Of a stretch of DNA of 41,509 nt, positions 1 to 5,119 are shown piece after piece. Within the stretch, counting starts at the first letter, position 1. The number at the start of each line of letters is the position of its first letter. Made by a program: the position numbers and the translations under genes. Below the pieces are notes generated by a model. It had not been told where the DNA came from and searched no databases. It saw nothing but the letters and a program-made list of their open reading frames with translations. Source of the stretch: a virus; IMG/VR virus record IMGVR_UViG_3300010885_022071, positions 1 through 41,509 of that record. One strand, 5' to 3'.

Positions 1-267
1 CGCGCAACCGCTGGCAAGGCTGTTATCACTAAGTACGACGATAAAGTCGATACCATGTGGTCGCTATGGCGAGGCCCTACCCAGTTGGGTATCAAGGGTA
101 CGGGTTGGGGTGCTATGAACGCGTTAACCGAACGTGTCGATTACTACCGACTAGGGCGCAAGGGTACCAACGCTGGTATTCTCGCAAGTGCTAGTGGGTT
201 CGACGTGCAAGTCAATGCGGAAAAGGCTCGTATCCGCAAGGCTGTGCTGGAAACCGCTGGTATCTAG
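1..267 (+). CDS. DUF932 family protein, C-terminal part (5' end outside window)
   Basis: The reading frame is open from the first base and stops at 265-267, so only the last 88 residues are present and the start lies upstream. The segment GTGWGAMNALTERVDYY resembles the conserved C-terminal block of DUF932 phage/plasmid proteins (typically G-T-x-W-A-x-x-N-A-x-T-E-Y-x-D-H). DUF932 proteins are common in phages and plasmids and have no established biochemical role. A stable hairpin follows directly, so this probably ends a rightward transcript. The family call rests on this one motif. Confidence 0.6.
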   Translation, partial: RATAGKAVITKYDDKVDTMWSLWRGPTQLGIKGTGWGAMNALTERVDYYRLGRKGTNAGILASASGFDVQVNAEKARIRKAVLETAGI

Positions 268-272
268 CGAAT

Positions 273-298
273 AGTGGGGCAGGGCAACCTGCCCCACT
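273..298 (+). terminator. Hairpin with GCAA tetraloop after the DUF932 gene
   Basis: An 11-bp perfect stem (AGTGGGGCAGG / CCTGCCCCACT) closes a GCAA tetraloop six bases after the stop codon. There is no U tract, so it may act as a weak terminator or as a 3'-end stabiliser. Its last base is also the first base of the DnaA-box cluster. Confidence 0.55.
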
Positions 299-362
299 TA
301 TCCACACCATGTGGATAACTTGTGGATAAGTTATACACAGGTTATCCACAGCCTGTGGAAAA
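298..362. promoter_or_regulatory. Cluster of six DnaA-type boxes, candidate replication origin
   Basis: Within 65 bases there are five exact TTATNCACA boxes: TTATCCACA at 298-306 (+), 310-318 (-), 321-329 (-), TTATACACA at 331-339 (+) and TTATCCACA at 342-350 (+). A sixth, TTTTCCACA, lies at 354-362 (-). Spacing is 1-4 bases and orientation alternates. TTATCCACA is the established bacterial DnaA box and fits actinobacterial oriC boxes. The cluster sits in an intergenic region beside a T-rich stretch and a structured repeat, as expected of an origin. It could also titrate host DnaA. The boxes are seen; the origin role is inferred. Confidence 0.7.
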
Positions 363-367
363 CTTTT

Positions 368-456
368 TTGTTTGTGTTGACCGACATGATGACAGCCTTT
401 AAAGGCTGTTCTATTGGTTCTTATATTTAGGCCCCTTTAGGGGCCGACACAAACAA
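368..456 (+). repeat. Structured repeat, copy A (three-way-junction cassette)
   Basis: An outer 12-bp helix (TTGTTTGTGTTG at 368-379 with CGACACAAACAA at 445-456, one G.U) encloses a perfect 18-base palindrome centred on TTTAAA (392-409) and a second hairpin GGCCCC-TTTA-GGGGCC (430-445). Copies B (1636-1705) and C (3001-3099) keep the outer stem sequence and the TTTAAA centre but change the inner stems in a compensatory way. Each copy starts in a T run and is followed by a TGTGA-N6 palindrome. It could be RNA, a cruciform or a protein-binding dyad. Confidence 0.7.
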
Positions 457-485
457 TCCCGCATACCCAGCCAGTTATGAGAGAG

Positions 486-501
486 TGTGACGTGAGTCAC
501 A
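486..501. promoter_or_regulatory. Crp/GlxR-type operator, site 1
   Basis: TGTGA-CGTGAG-TCACA is an exact match to the TGTGA-N6-TCACA consensus of the Crp/Fnr family, which actinobacterial GlxR/Crp proteins share. It lies about 35 bases upstream of the -10-like element at 536-541, a usual activator distance. No Crp-like gene is seen in the window, so a host regulator is the likely ligand. Confidence 0.65.
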
Positions 502-512
502 TAAAAAGTAAA

Positions 513-542
513 TTAGAGAGTTACAACTACGGGTGTAGGATT
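513..542 (+). promoter_or_regulatory. Putative promoter for the 616 gene
   Basis: A -10-like TAGGAT at 536-541 sits in the string GTGTAGGATT, which recurs exactly at 1761-1770 at the same place downstream of another Crp-type site. A weak -35 candidate TTAGAG (513-518) is 17 bases upstream, as expected if an activator helps. The call depends on the conservation between the two modules. Confidence 0.45.
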
Positions 543-615
543 GAGACATCAAGCCAACGAGAGGTACTACCCACAGGGCGTGGGATGTATGTTGGAATGA
601 GAGGAAGTGGTAGCC

Positions 616-1194
616 ATGAGTAATGGCAACCCAGAGCAAGACCAAGCAGTGCAAGAGAGACTGCAAATCCTCACCGAACTAATGCGTAACTGCATTAAGG
701 ATTTCAAGTCCATAGAGGAATCCAATGGTGAGTCTCAAGGTGACTTAACAATACAGGTATCTGTATGTGAAGCACTATCGGATAAGCGTATTCGTGACGC
801 TTTTCTTGCCCAGTTCACAGATAAGTTCATCATTAATGTTTTTAATGAGCATGAAGTTGATGGCGATAATTTAGATTATCTTGAGCATTGTTCACATTCG
901 CGTAAGGCTATGGCTCTTTACCTAATGGTTGCCTCGCAAAACGTAGCAGAGTCTATCAAGGCTGATAACATCATGCCTCACATGATTTCTACGCTTGCAA
1001 CAATCATGATTCTTGACGGACAATGGGAAATTGCCCAAGCGTTCGTTGAGGACATAATAGAAGTTGATAGTCTTGCTAGGTTGATTAGCATGATGTGTGA
1101 AGTCATGGGTGAGAATGTTGTTACCCAAGTCAATGATTCCTTTGATGAAGCAACTTTAGAGCAGTTGCTTGCAGGGTCATCCTCTCCCCAGTAA
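616..1194 (+). CDS. Conserved phage protein, possibly DUF4192-like C-terminus
   Basis: Predicted acidic, mostly helical protein of 192 residues, no membrane segment. I chose ATG 616 because GAGAGGAAG (599-607) is a good ribosome site for it; a GTG at 607 in the same frame lies inside that site. The C-terminal run LATIMILDGQWEIAQAFVED with LARLI loosely resembles the end of actinobacterial/phage DUF4192 proteins (L-A-x-x-A-x-L-x-G-D-G-A-x-A-x-V-A-L), but this is a weak pattern match. It is the first gene of a module driven by the site-1 promoter and ends before a 9-bp hairpin. Confidence 0.7.
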   Translation: MSNGNPEQDQAVQERLQILTELMRNCIKDFKSIEESNGESQGDLTIQVSVCEALSDKRIRDAFLAQFTDKFIINVFNEHEVDGDNLDYLEHCSHSRKAMALYLMVASQNVAESIKADNIMPHMISTLATIMILDGQWEIAQAFVEDIIEVDSLARLISMMCEVMGENVVTQVNDSFDEATLEQLLAGSSSPQ

Positions 1195-1201
1195 GTAATC
1201 A

Positions 1202-1229
1202 GGTGGGTAGTCATTCGTGGCTACCCACC
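1202..1229 (+). terminator. Hairpin between the 616 and 1267 genes
   Basis: A 9-bp perfect stem GGTGGGTAG / CTACCCACC with a 10-base loop lies 7 bases after the stop codon. It lacks a U tract and may be an attenuator or mRNA end rather than a full terminator. Confidence 0.4.
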
Positions 1230-1266
1230 ACCCACTACCAAACCTATTATGAAAGGATGTGGTCGC

Positions 1267-1587
1267 ATGACAAACGCGACCTCAAGCACGACCGAGTTTC
1301 TATCCGAACTACCCCCGCACTTTGCTAAGTCGCGTGGTAAAAAGGCTGATAAGTTCAAGCCTTTGTACGAATCATTGGTTGCAAACCCGAACCAATGGAC
1401 ACTACTCCGTACCTATCCTGATACTTTCAAGGGTAGTGCGAGCGCACGAACCTACGTTCAGAACTGTAAACAAGGTCGTACAGCCTTGTTGAGCCCAGCA
1501 GTCGGGGTGGAAGTCGTGTGGATTAAGTCAGTAACCGAGTACGAAGTGTACGTTCGCTACGTTGGTGCTGATAACATAACAGAATAA
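1267..1587 (+). CDS. Small conserved actinophage protein of unknown function
   Basis: Predicted 106-residue basic protein. ATG 1267 is preferred over ATG 1249, because GAAAGGA (1251-1257) overlaps the latter and is well spaced for 1267. The middle and end (W-T-L-L-R-T-Y-P ... A-R-T-Y-V-Q-N-C-K-Q-G-R ... V-Y-V-R-Y-V-G) follow the pattern of a widespread small actinophage family with a W-x-x-L-R start, an A-x-x-x-x-x-x-I/C-R/K-x-G-K/R centre and a V-Y-V-R-Y end. No function is known to me. A rho-independent terminator follows directly. Confidence 0.75.
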   Translation: MTNATSSTTEFLSELPPHFAKSRGKKADKFKPLYESLVANPNQWTLLRTYPDTFKGSASARTYVQNCKQGRTALLSPAVGVEVVWIKSVTEYEVYVRYVGADNITE

Positions 1588-1597
1588 GCAAGTACGG

Positions 1598-1635
1598 CGA
1601 GGTTGGTTAACTAAATAGTTAGCCAGCCTCGTTTT
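1598..1635 (+). terminator. Rho-independent terminator after the 1267 gene
   Basis: A 14-bp stem with two G.U pairs (CGAGGTTGGTTAAC / GTTAGCCAGCCTCG) and a six-base loop is followed by TTTTG. The T run leads straight into the outer stem of structured repeat copy B. Confidence 0.75.
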
Positions 1636-1705
1636 GTTTGTGTTGGCTGCTGGCTGGCTTTAAAGCCAGAAACGCAGCTTGAGCCCTTAAAGGCTCAACA
1701 CAAAC
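1636..1705 (+). repeat. Structured repeat, copy B
   Basis: Outer perfect 10-bp helix GTTTGTGTTG (1636-1645) / CAACACAAAC (1696-1705). Inside are the perfect 16-base palindrome CTGGCTTTAAAGCCAG (1654-1669) and a hairpin GAGCC-CTTAAA-GGCTC (1681-1696). The outer stem matches copies A and C while the inner stem sequences differ yet still pair. A Crp-type box starts nine bases downstream. Confidence 0.7.
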
Positions 1706-1713
1706 TTTTGCGG

Positions 1714-1729
1714 TGTGACCTACCTCACA
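1714..1729. promoter_or_regulatory. Crp/GlxR-type operator, site 2
   Basis: TGTGA-CCTACC-TCACA is an exact TGTGA-N6-TCACA palindrome. It stands 34 bases upstream of the -10-like TAGGAT at 1764, the same geometry as site 1, so the two modules are paralogous control regions. Confidence 0.65.
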
Positions 1730-1760
1730 AAAAGAGTAAAAGTGATAGTTAGGAAATGGG

Positions 1761-1770
1761 GTGTAGGATT
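1761..1770 (+). promoter_or_regulatory. -10-like element of the 1825 gene promoter
   Basis: GTGTAGGATT is identical to 533-542. No good -35 hexamer is visible 17 bases upstream (AGTGAT), which would fit an activator-dependent promoter using the Crp-type site at 1714-1729. Confidence 0.45.
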
Positions 1771-1824
1771 ATGGCATGAGGTTGAGAGAGGCTCAACCCC
1801 TAATCAAGAGAGGTGGTGGTCGGC

Positions 1825-2337
1825 GTGGAACTTACGCCAACCCCAGTCCCAATGTCAGCAGACGTGGAAGCAGAACTTGCTATCCAGTCTCGTATCAACG
1901 AAGCAGTAACTCGTAATGAGTCTGTTATTCGTGCTATGGCTAGAGGAGAGGTTTTTACCGCTGTCCTAGCAAGTGTTACCAACGCTATTACGTTAGAAGT
2001 AGCAGATGATGAAATGGATAAAGACATGGCAAAACGTCTTTTCTGTAACATTCGTGACGGTCTCAATCAGTCATGGACTAACCCATTCGTTACTACCTAT
2101 TCTGTTAGTGTCTGTCTCGACCGCAACGTGTTGCTTGAAATCGAGGTTGAGGCTGATGATGAGTCAGAAGCAGAGGATGAAGTCCAAACCAACCTCTCGT
2201 TTGACGATTTGGTCATTCATGGCACTATCCGCTACGATAATGGTAATGGTGAACAATCCGATTTCGAGTACGAAATTAGCGATTACGACTATGACGTAAG
2301 CGAACACCTTACGTTCCGAGTGTCCGAGGCTGATTAA
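1825..2337 (+). CDS. Acidic protein of unknown function
   Basis: Predicted 170-residue, strongly acidic protein. GTG 1825 is chosen because GAGAGG at 1808-1813 is then spaced as in the 616 and 1267 genes; ATG 1852 is an alternative. The N-terminal half is predicted helical and the C-terminal half holds beta-like segments (VLLEIEVEADDESEAED, then IHGTIRYDN and EYEISDYDYDVSEHLTF). The acidic C-terminal half might mimic DNA, as some phage anti-host proteins do, but there is no specific motif to support this. It belongs to the second Crp-box module and is followed by a 12-bp inverted repeat. Confidence 0.65.
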   Translation: MELTPTPVPMSADVEAELAIQSRINEAVTRNESVIRAMARGEVFTAVLASVTNAITLEVADDEMDKDMAKRLFCNIRDGLNQSWTNPFVTTYSVSVCLDRNVLLEIEVEADDESEAEDEVQTNLSFDDLVIHGTIRYDNGNGEQSDFEYEISDYDYDVSEHLTFRVSEAD

Positions 2338-2383
2338 CCTCTCTCGTCTCGGAATGTCCTGAACATGACATAAAACTGTTCAC

Positions 2384-2426
2384 ATTTAAGCCAAGTTTTT
2401 TGTTGATTTGTTTTCTTGGCTTAAAT
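2384..2426 (+). repeat. 12-bp inverted repeat with T-rich loop
   Basis: ATTTAAGCCAAG (2384-2395) pairs perfectly with CTTGGCTTAAAT (2415-2426) across a 19-base, T-rich loop. It lies 46 bases after the 1825 gene and just before the structured region at 2429. It may be a terminator or processing hairpin, or a dyad-binding site. Confidence 0.5.
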
Positions 2427-2428
2427 GA

Positions 2429-2742
2429 CCCGCCAGCCGTAGTTGGATACGGATTTTGGAAGTAGGCTCATTACCTACTGGCGGGGCTTAGTGAGGCTGT
2501 CGCTAGATGGCCAATAGGTACATAGAGTAGGACAAGGGAGTTGAATGGCGAGCGTACCAATGGGCGTAGACCTAGTAAAGCCCCCCTACCTAGTCTCCAG
2601 CCTCACTATCCCTTTGACTAGGGGTAACACCGTAATACTAGGCGCGAAATGCCGTCACTGCCCAGTCGCGTACTGGGTACATCCGCTAGTAGGCTTGGTA
2701 CTCACTTGCCCAGAGGGGCTAAGGCAGTCTCTACCCCTAGTC
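2429..2742 (+). ncRNA. Candidate structured RNA, about 315 nt, three domains
   Basis: Domain 1 is a three-way junction: CCCGCCAG/CTGGCGGG (2429-2436/2478-2485) encloses CCGTA/TACGG and AGTAGG/CCTACT hairpins. Domain 2 is closed by an 11-bp perfect helix (TAGTGAGGCTG 2489-2499 / CAGCCTCACTA 2598-2608). Domain 3 is closed by another 11-bp perfect helix (GACTAGGGGTA 2616-2626 / TACCCCTAGTC 2732-2742) and contains CCCAGT(CGCGT)ACTGGG, GCCC(AGAG)GGGC and TACTAG/CTAGTA. A 76-codon frame at 2545-2775 overlaps and shares ATGA with the next gene, so coding is a real alternative. I know of no RNA family with this layout. Confidence 0.5.
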
Positions 2743-2771
2743 AATACCAATACACATAGAGAGGAAATACA

Positions 2772-2936
2772 ATGACAGAACCAAACTGGGTACCAGATAC
2801 CCTAGAGTGGAAAGCAAGTGACCTTTTTGCAATGGGGTTCATCCGTACCTTAGAGGAATGGGAAGACTTTATTGAGGAAATGTGCGAAGCATCCCAGTTA
2901 TACTTTGAAGAACGAGACGAAATCAACGAGCGTTAG
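2772..2936 (+). CDS. Small acidic protein of unknown function
   Basis: Predicted 54-residue, acidic, helical peptide (starts MTEPNWVPDTLEWKASDLFA). The site GAGAGGAAA at 2759-2767 is well spaced for ATG 2772. It lies directly downstream of the structured region 2429-2742 and 37 bases before a strong terminator, so that region may be its leader. No recognised family. Confidence 0.65.
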   Translation: MTEPNWVPDTLEWKASDLFAMGFIRTLEEWEDFIEEMCEASQLYFEERDEINER

Positions 2937-2973
2937 ATAAATAAGCAAGTTTGATACTCTCAATAACCAACTG

Positions 2974-3006
2974 AATAGCCAGCCTACGGGCTGGCTATTT
3001 TTGTTT
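2974..3006 (+). terminator. Rho-independent terminator after the 2772 gene
   Basis: An 11-bp perfect stem AATAGCCAGCC / GGCTGGCTATT with a TACG tetraloop runs into TTTTTGTTT. The T run again forms the start of structured repeat copy C. Confidence 0.85.
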
Positions 3007-3099
3007 GTGTTGACCCACCCACCCACGGCTTTAAAGCCTCCCATTGTCAAGTCCAAAGGACTGAAACGGATTGAATTGGCCGAAGGCCAACACAAACAA
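3001..3099 (+). repeat. Structured repeat, copy C
   Basis: Outer 12-bp perfect helix TTGTTTGTGTTG (3001-3012) / CAACACAAACAA (3088-3099). Inside are the palindrome GGCTTTAAAGCC (3027-3038), hairpin AGTCC-AAA-GGACT (3050-3062) and hairpin TTGGCC-GAA-GGCCAA (3076-3090), whose 3' arm overlaps the outer stem. It keeps the outer stem and TTTAAA centre of copies A and B, and abuts a Crp-like palindrome with no gap. Confidence 0.7.
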
Positions 3100-3115
3100 T
3101 GTGATTTTGACCACA
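3100..3115. promoter_or_regulatory. Crp/GlxR-type operator, site 3 (one mismatch)
   Basis: TGTGA-TTTTGA-CCACA differs from the palindrome by one base. It directly follows structured repeat C and stands 26 bases upstream of the -35 hexamer at 3141. Confidence 0.5.
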
Positions 3116-3140
3116 TTTTTGAGAGATACGGCGTGTCGGT

Positions 3141-3169
3141 TTGACAATGAGAGAGAGAATTGGTATGCG
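3141..3169 (+). promoter_or_regulatory. Promoter P1: TTGACA-N17-TATGCG
   Basis: A perfect -35 TTGACA (3141-3146) stands 17 bases from TATGCG (3164-3169). It is followed by P2, which has the same start (TTGACAAT), as if the promoter was duplicated. Confidence 0.55.
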
Positions 3170-3180
3170 CCCCCCCCGAT

Positions 3181-3209
3181 TTGACAATAGGCTACTGCTG
3201 TGCTATGGG
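3181..3209 (+). promoter_or_regulatory. Promoter P2: TTGACA-N17-TATGGG, extended -10
   Basis: TTGACA (3181-3186), a 17-base spacer and TATGGG (3204-3209) preceded by TGC, which makes an extended -10. A third promoter with the same TATGGGG form is at 3534-3562. These probably drive the AAA+/VWA operon. Confidence 0.65.
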
Positions 3210-3533
3210 GTAAGCGTGACCGCTTGCATGACCAGATTGGTAGGCTATCTAGCAAGTCTGTTATGTGATAAGAGAGAGTGAGAGAGAGAGAGTAAGAGTC
3301 CTATTACTAAAGTTGTTCATAGGTGGTTCAAGTGACCTGAAGTGTACTCAATCCTCTCTCTATATCTCTATTAGTATTTGATAGCCAATCTAGAAACCCC
3401 CCAGTATTTCTTATAGTGGCTCGTAAAGCGTATCCTGCGACCAGTTGGAAGCACGTTGATTACTTCCCTCTCTATGTACCTATCTTGTTAAGAGATGAAA
3501 TAAGCACCCCCCAAAAATAGTTTCTAATCGCTA
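3210..3533 (+). other. Long untranslated leader with GA-rich tract and pairing segments
   Basis: I see no gene here. The stretch holds a hairpin AAGCG-TGAC-CGCTT (3212-3225), a long-range pair GGCTATC (3243-3249) / GATAGCC (3380-3386) extended by GATT/AATC, a GA-repeat tract (about 3271-3297) and a GGAAG/CTTCC hairpin near 3449-3470. It would be the 5' leader of transcripts from P1 and P2. No riboswitch class is recognised. Confidence 0.35.
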
Positions 3534-3562
3534 TTGACTTCTAAGAGAAAGTGTGGTATGGG
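3534..3562 (+). promoter_or_regulatory. Promoter P3: TTGACT-N17-TATGGG
   Basis: TTGACT (3534-3539), a 17-base spacer and TATGGG (3557-3562) match P2 in form. The inferred start lies about 130 bases upstream of the ATPase gene, and the Crp-type palindrome at 3593-3608 falls downstream of that start, a position that would repress. Confidence 0.6.
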
Positions 3563-3592
3563 GTCTGTTCATAACTATTTAGATAACAAGTA

Positions 3593-3608
3593 TGTGAAGT
3601 GCGTCACA
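3593..3608. promoter_or_regulatory. Crp/GlxR-type operator, site 4
   Basis: TGTGA-AGTGCG-TCACA is an exact palindrome match. Unlike sites 1-3 it does not follow a structured repeat. It lies about 25 bases downstream of the P3 start, so it could block transcription instead of activating it. Confidence 0.6.
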
Positions 3609-3700
3609 TTTTCTGAAATGGGGTCTAAAAATTATCATTATGTCGCTGTTTCTGATACGCTCTGGGAATAGGCAAAATCATTGAAAGGAAGTTGCCCCTT

Positions 3701-5116
3701 ATGTCAATCGCTCTCTATGTAGAAAGCACATCCGAAATCACAGGTGACAATGGCGAGACTGGTCTTGACCAGACTCTTATTGTTCCTAACTACACCATTG
3801 GTACAATTCAGTTGTTCCACCGCACATCAACTGGTAAGCGTGGTCGTTCCGAGGCTTGGACACTAACAGACTTGGAACATCTACCATTCACGCCAGTTGT
3901 TAAGAATACTGTTGCTATCCGTCTCACCGATAATGACCACTATGCAATCGCTGGTGGCAAGGTAACTACTTTGGGATACAAGGCAACTAACGCTTCTGAC
4001 CAGACTGATAACAGGTCTGATACTGTCTCTCATGGTGTTCTTGTTGAGGCTCTGCTTCACCGCTTCGAGTCTGCTGACCAGACTCTTTCCGAGTACCTAA
4101 CTGACGGTCGCTACAAGGATACTCATGTTGAGTTTCCACCTCTTGTACCTAATCGTGCTTACTCTGGCTCACCAGTAACAAGCCCAGTATCCTCTGTGCA
4201 AGTCGTGGAACGTACTCATGCTGTTACTGCTTCTGCTCAAATGGAATTGGCTTCTGTGCCTGACATCAAGTGGGCAAAGTCGTACATCAACCGCAAGGTC
4301 GTAGGTGATGTTACTGATTTTGATATCTTTGATGTTGCTATGCGTAATAATGAAAACGTGCTTATTACTGGTCATGCTGGTTCTGGTAAGACTTCATCCG
4401 TAATGGCTTACGCTTCTGCTCGCGGATACCGTTACTACAACTTCTCATGCTCTGCTGGTACTGATACCAAGAAACTCTTTGGCGGATACAACCCAAGCGA
4501 GAATGGTCACTTCCATTGGCAAGACGGTGCAATAACAGACTTGGTACGCAACGGTGGTGTTCTGCTTATTGGTGAAATTACATTCATGCCTGAACGTACT
4601 GCTTCCGAGTTGTACTCCCTGCTTGATTACAGGCGCGAAATCCAACTAACCGATAAAGACGGTGAAGTAGTCAAGGCTCATCCTGACCTGCTCATTGTTG
4701 CTGACGGTAACATTGGCTATCGTGGTACGCGCGAGTTGTCTCAAGCGTTTAACGACAGGTTCACTCACCACCTTGATTTTCCTTATGACCCAGAGATTGA
4801 GGGTAAACTAATCAAGAATGAGGCAATATTGGAAATGGCTAACGCATTACGCGACCGTTTCGAGGATGAGGAAATCCAAACGCCAATTTCGACTCGCTCA
4901 CTTGTCGCTCTCATGGGCAACATTAACAGTCTGGGTATTGAGTATGGTATCTACGCTTACCTCAACCTATTCCCAATGCGCGAACAACCTGCTGTTAAGT
5001 TAGTTATTGAAACTTACCGCTACAACATTGAGGAAGCACTAGGCTTGGTAACAACTCCTATTGCCGAACCAGTCAATGAAGTTGTTAATGATACTGTTAA
5101 GATTGAGGTTATCTAA
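3701..5116 (+). CDS. MoxR/CobS-like AAA+ ATPase
   Basis: Predicted 471-residue ATPase; ATG 3701 follows GAAAGGAAG, while a TTG nine bases upstream overlaps that site. The first 180 or so residues are unrecognised. The AAA+ domain begins near residue 190: Walker A GHAGSGKT near residue 224, Walker B LLIGEI near 289 (with GE in place of the usual DE), then a TELSRAFxDRF-like arm (RELSQAFNDRFTHHLDF). This is the MoxR/CbbQ/CobS pattern of ATP-driven chaperones or chelatase subunits, which work with VWA partners. The next gene, three bases away, encodes such a partner, so the two are very probably one complex. Confidence 0.88.
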   Translation: MSIALYVESTSEITGDNGETGLDQTLIVPNYTIGTIQLFHRTSTGKRGRSEAWTLTDLEHLPFTPVVKNTVAIRLTDNDHYAIAGGKVTTLGYKATNASDQTDNRSDTVSHGVLVEALLHRFESADQTLSEYLTDGRYKDTHVEFPPLVPNRAYSGSPVTSPVSSVQVVERTHAVTASAQMELASVPDIKWAKSYINRKVVGDVTDFDIFDVAMRNNENVLITGHAGSGKTSSVMAYASARGYRYYNFSCSAGTDTKKLFGGYNPSENGHFHWQDGAITDLVRNGGVLLIGEITFMPERTASELYSLLDYRREIQLTDKDGEVVKAHPDLLIVADGNIGYRGTRELSQAFNDRFTHHLDFPYDPEIEGKLIKNEAILEMANALRDRFEDEEIQTPISTRSLVALMGNINSLGIEYGIYAYLNLFPMREQPAVKLVIETYRYNIEEALGLVTTPIAEPVNEVVNDTVKIEVI

Positions 5117-5119
5117 GTC

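Noticed and set aside
475-666. Leftward frame over the first promoter module
   Set aside because: It overlaps the Crp-type box, promoter and start of the 616 gene and has no ribosome site.
2545-2775. 76-codon frame with AAGGGAG upstream and ATGA overlap with the 2772 gene
   Set aside because: Two 11-bp perfect long-range helices run through it and the protein has only a CRHC pair. It is uncertain, so it is mentioned under the structured RNA and not listed as a CDS.
3031-3255. Leftward frames over repeat copy C and promoters P1/P2
   Set aside because: They cover clear regulatory DNA and have no supporting start signal.
3241-3300. CRISPR-like or tandem repeat in the GA-rich tract
   Set aside because: It is simple GA repetition without repeat-spacer order.
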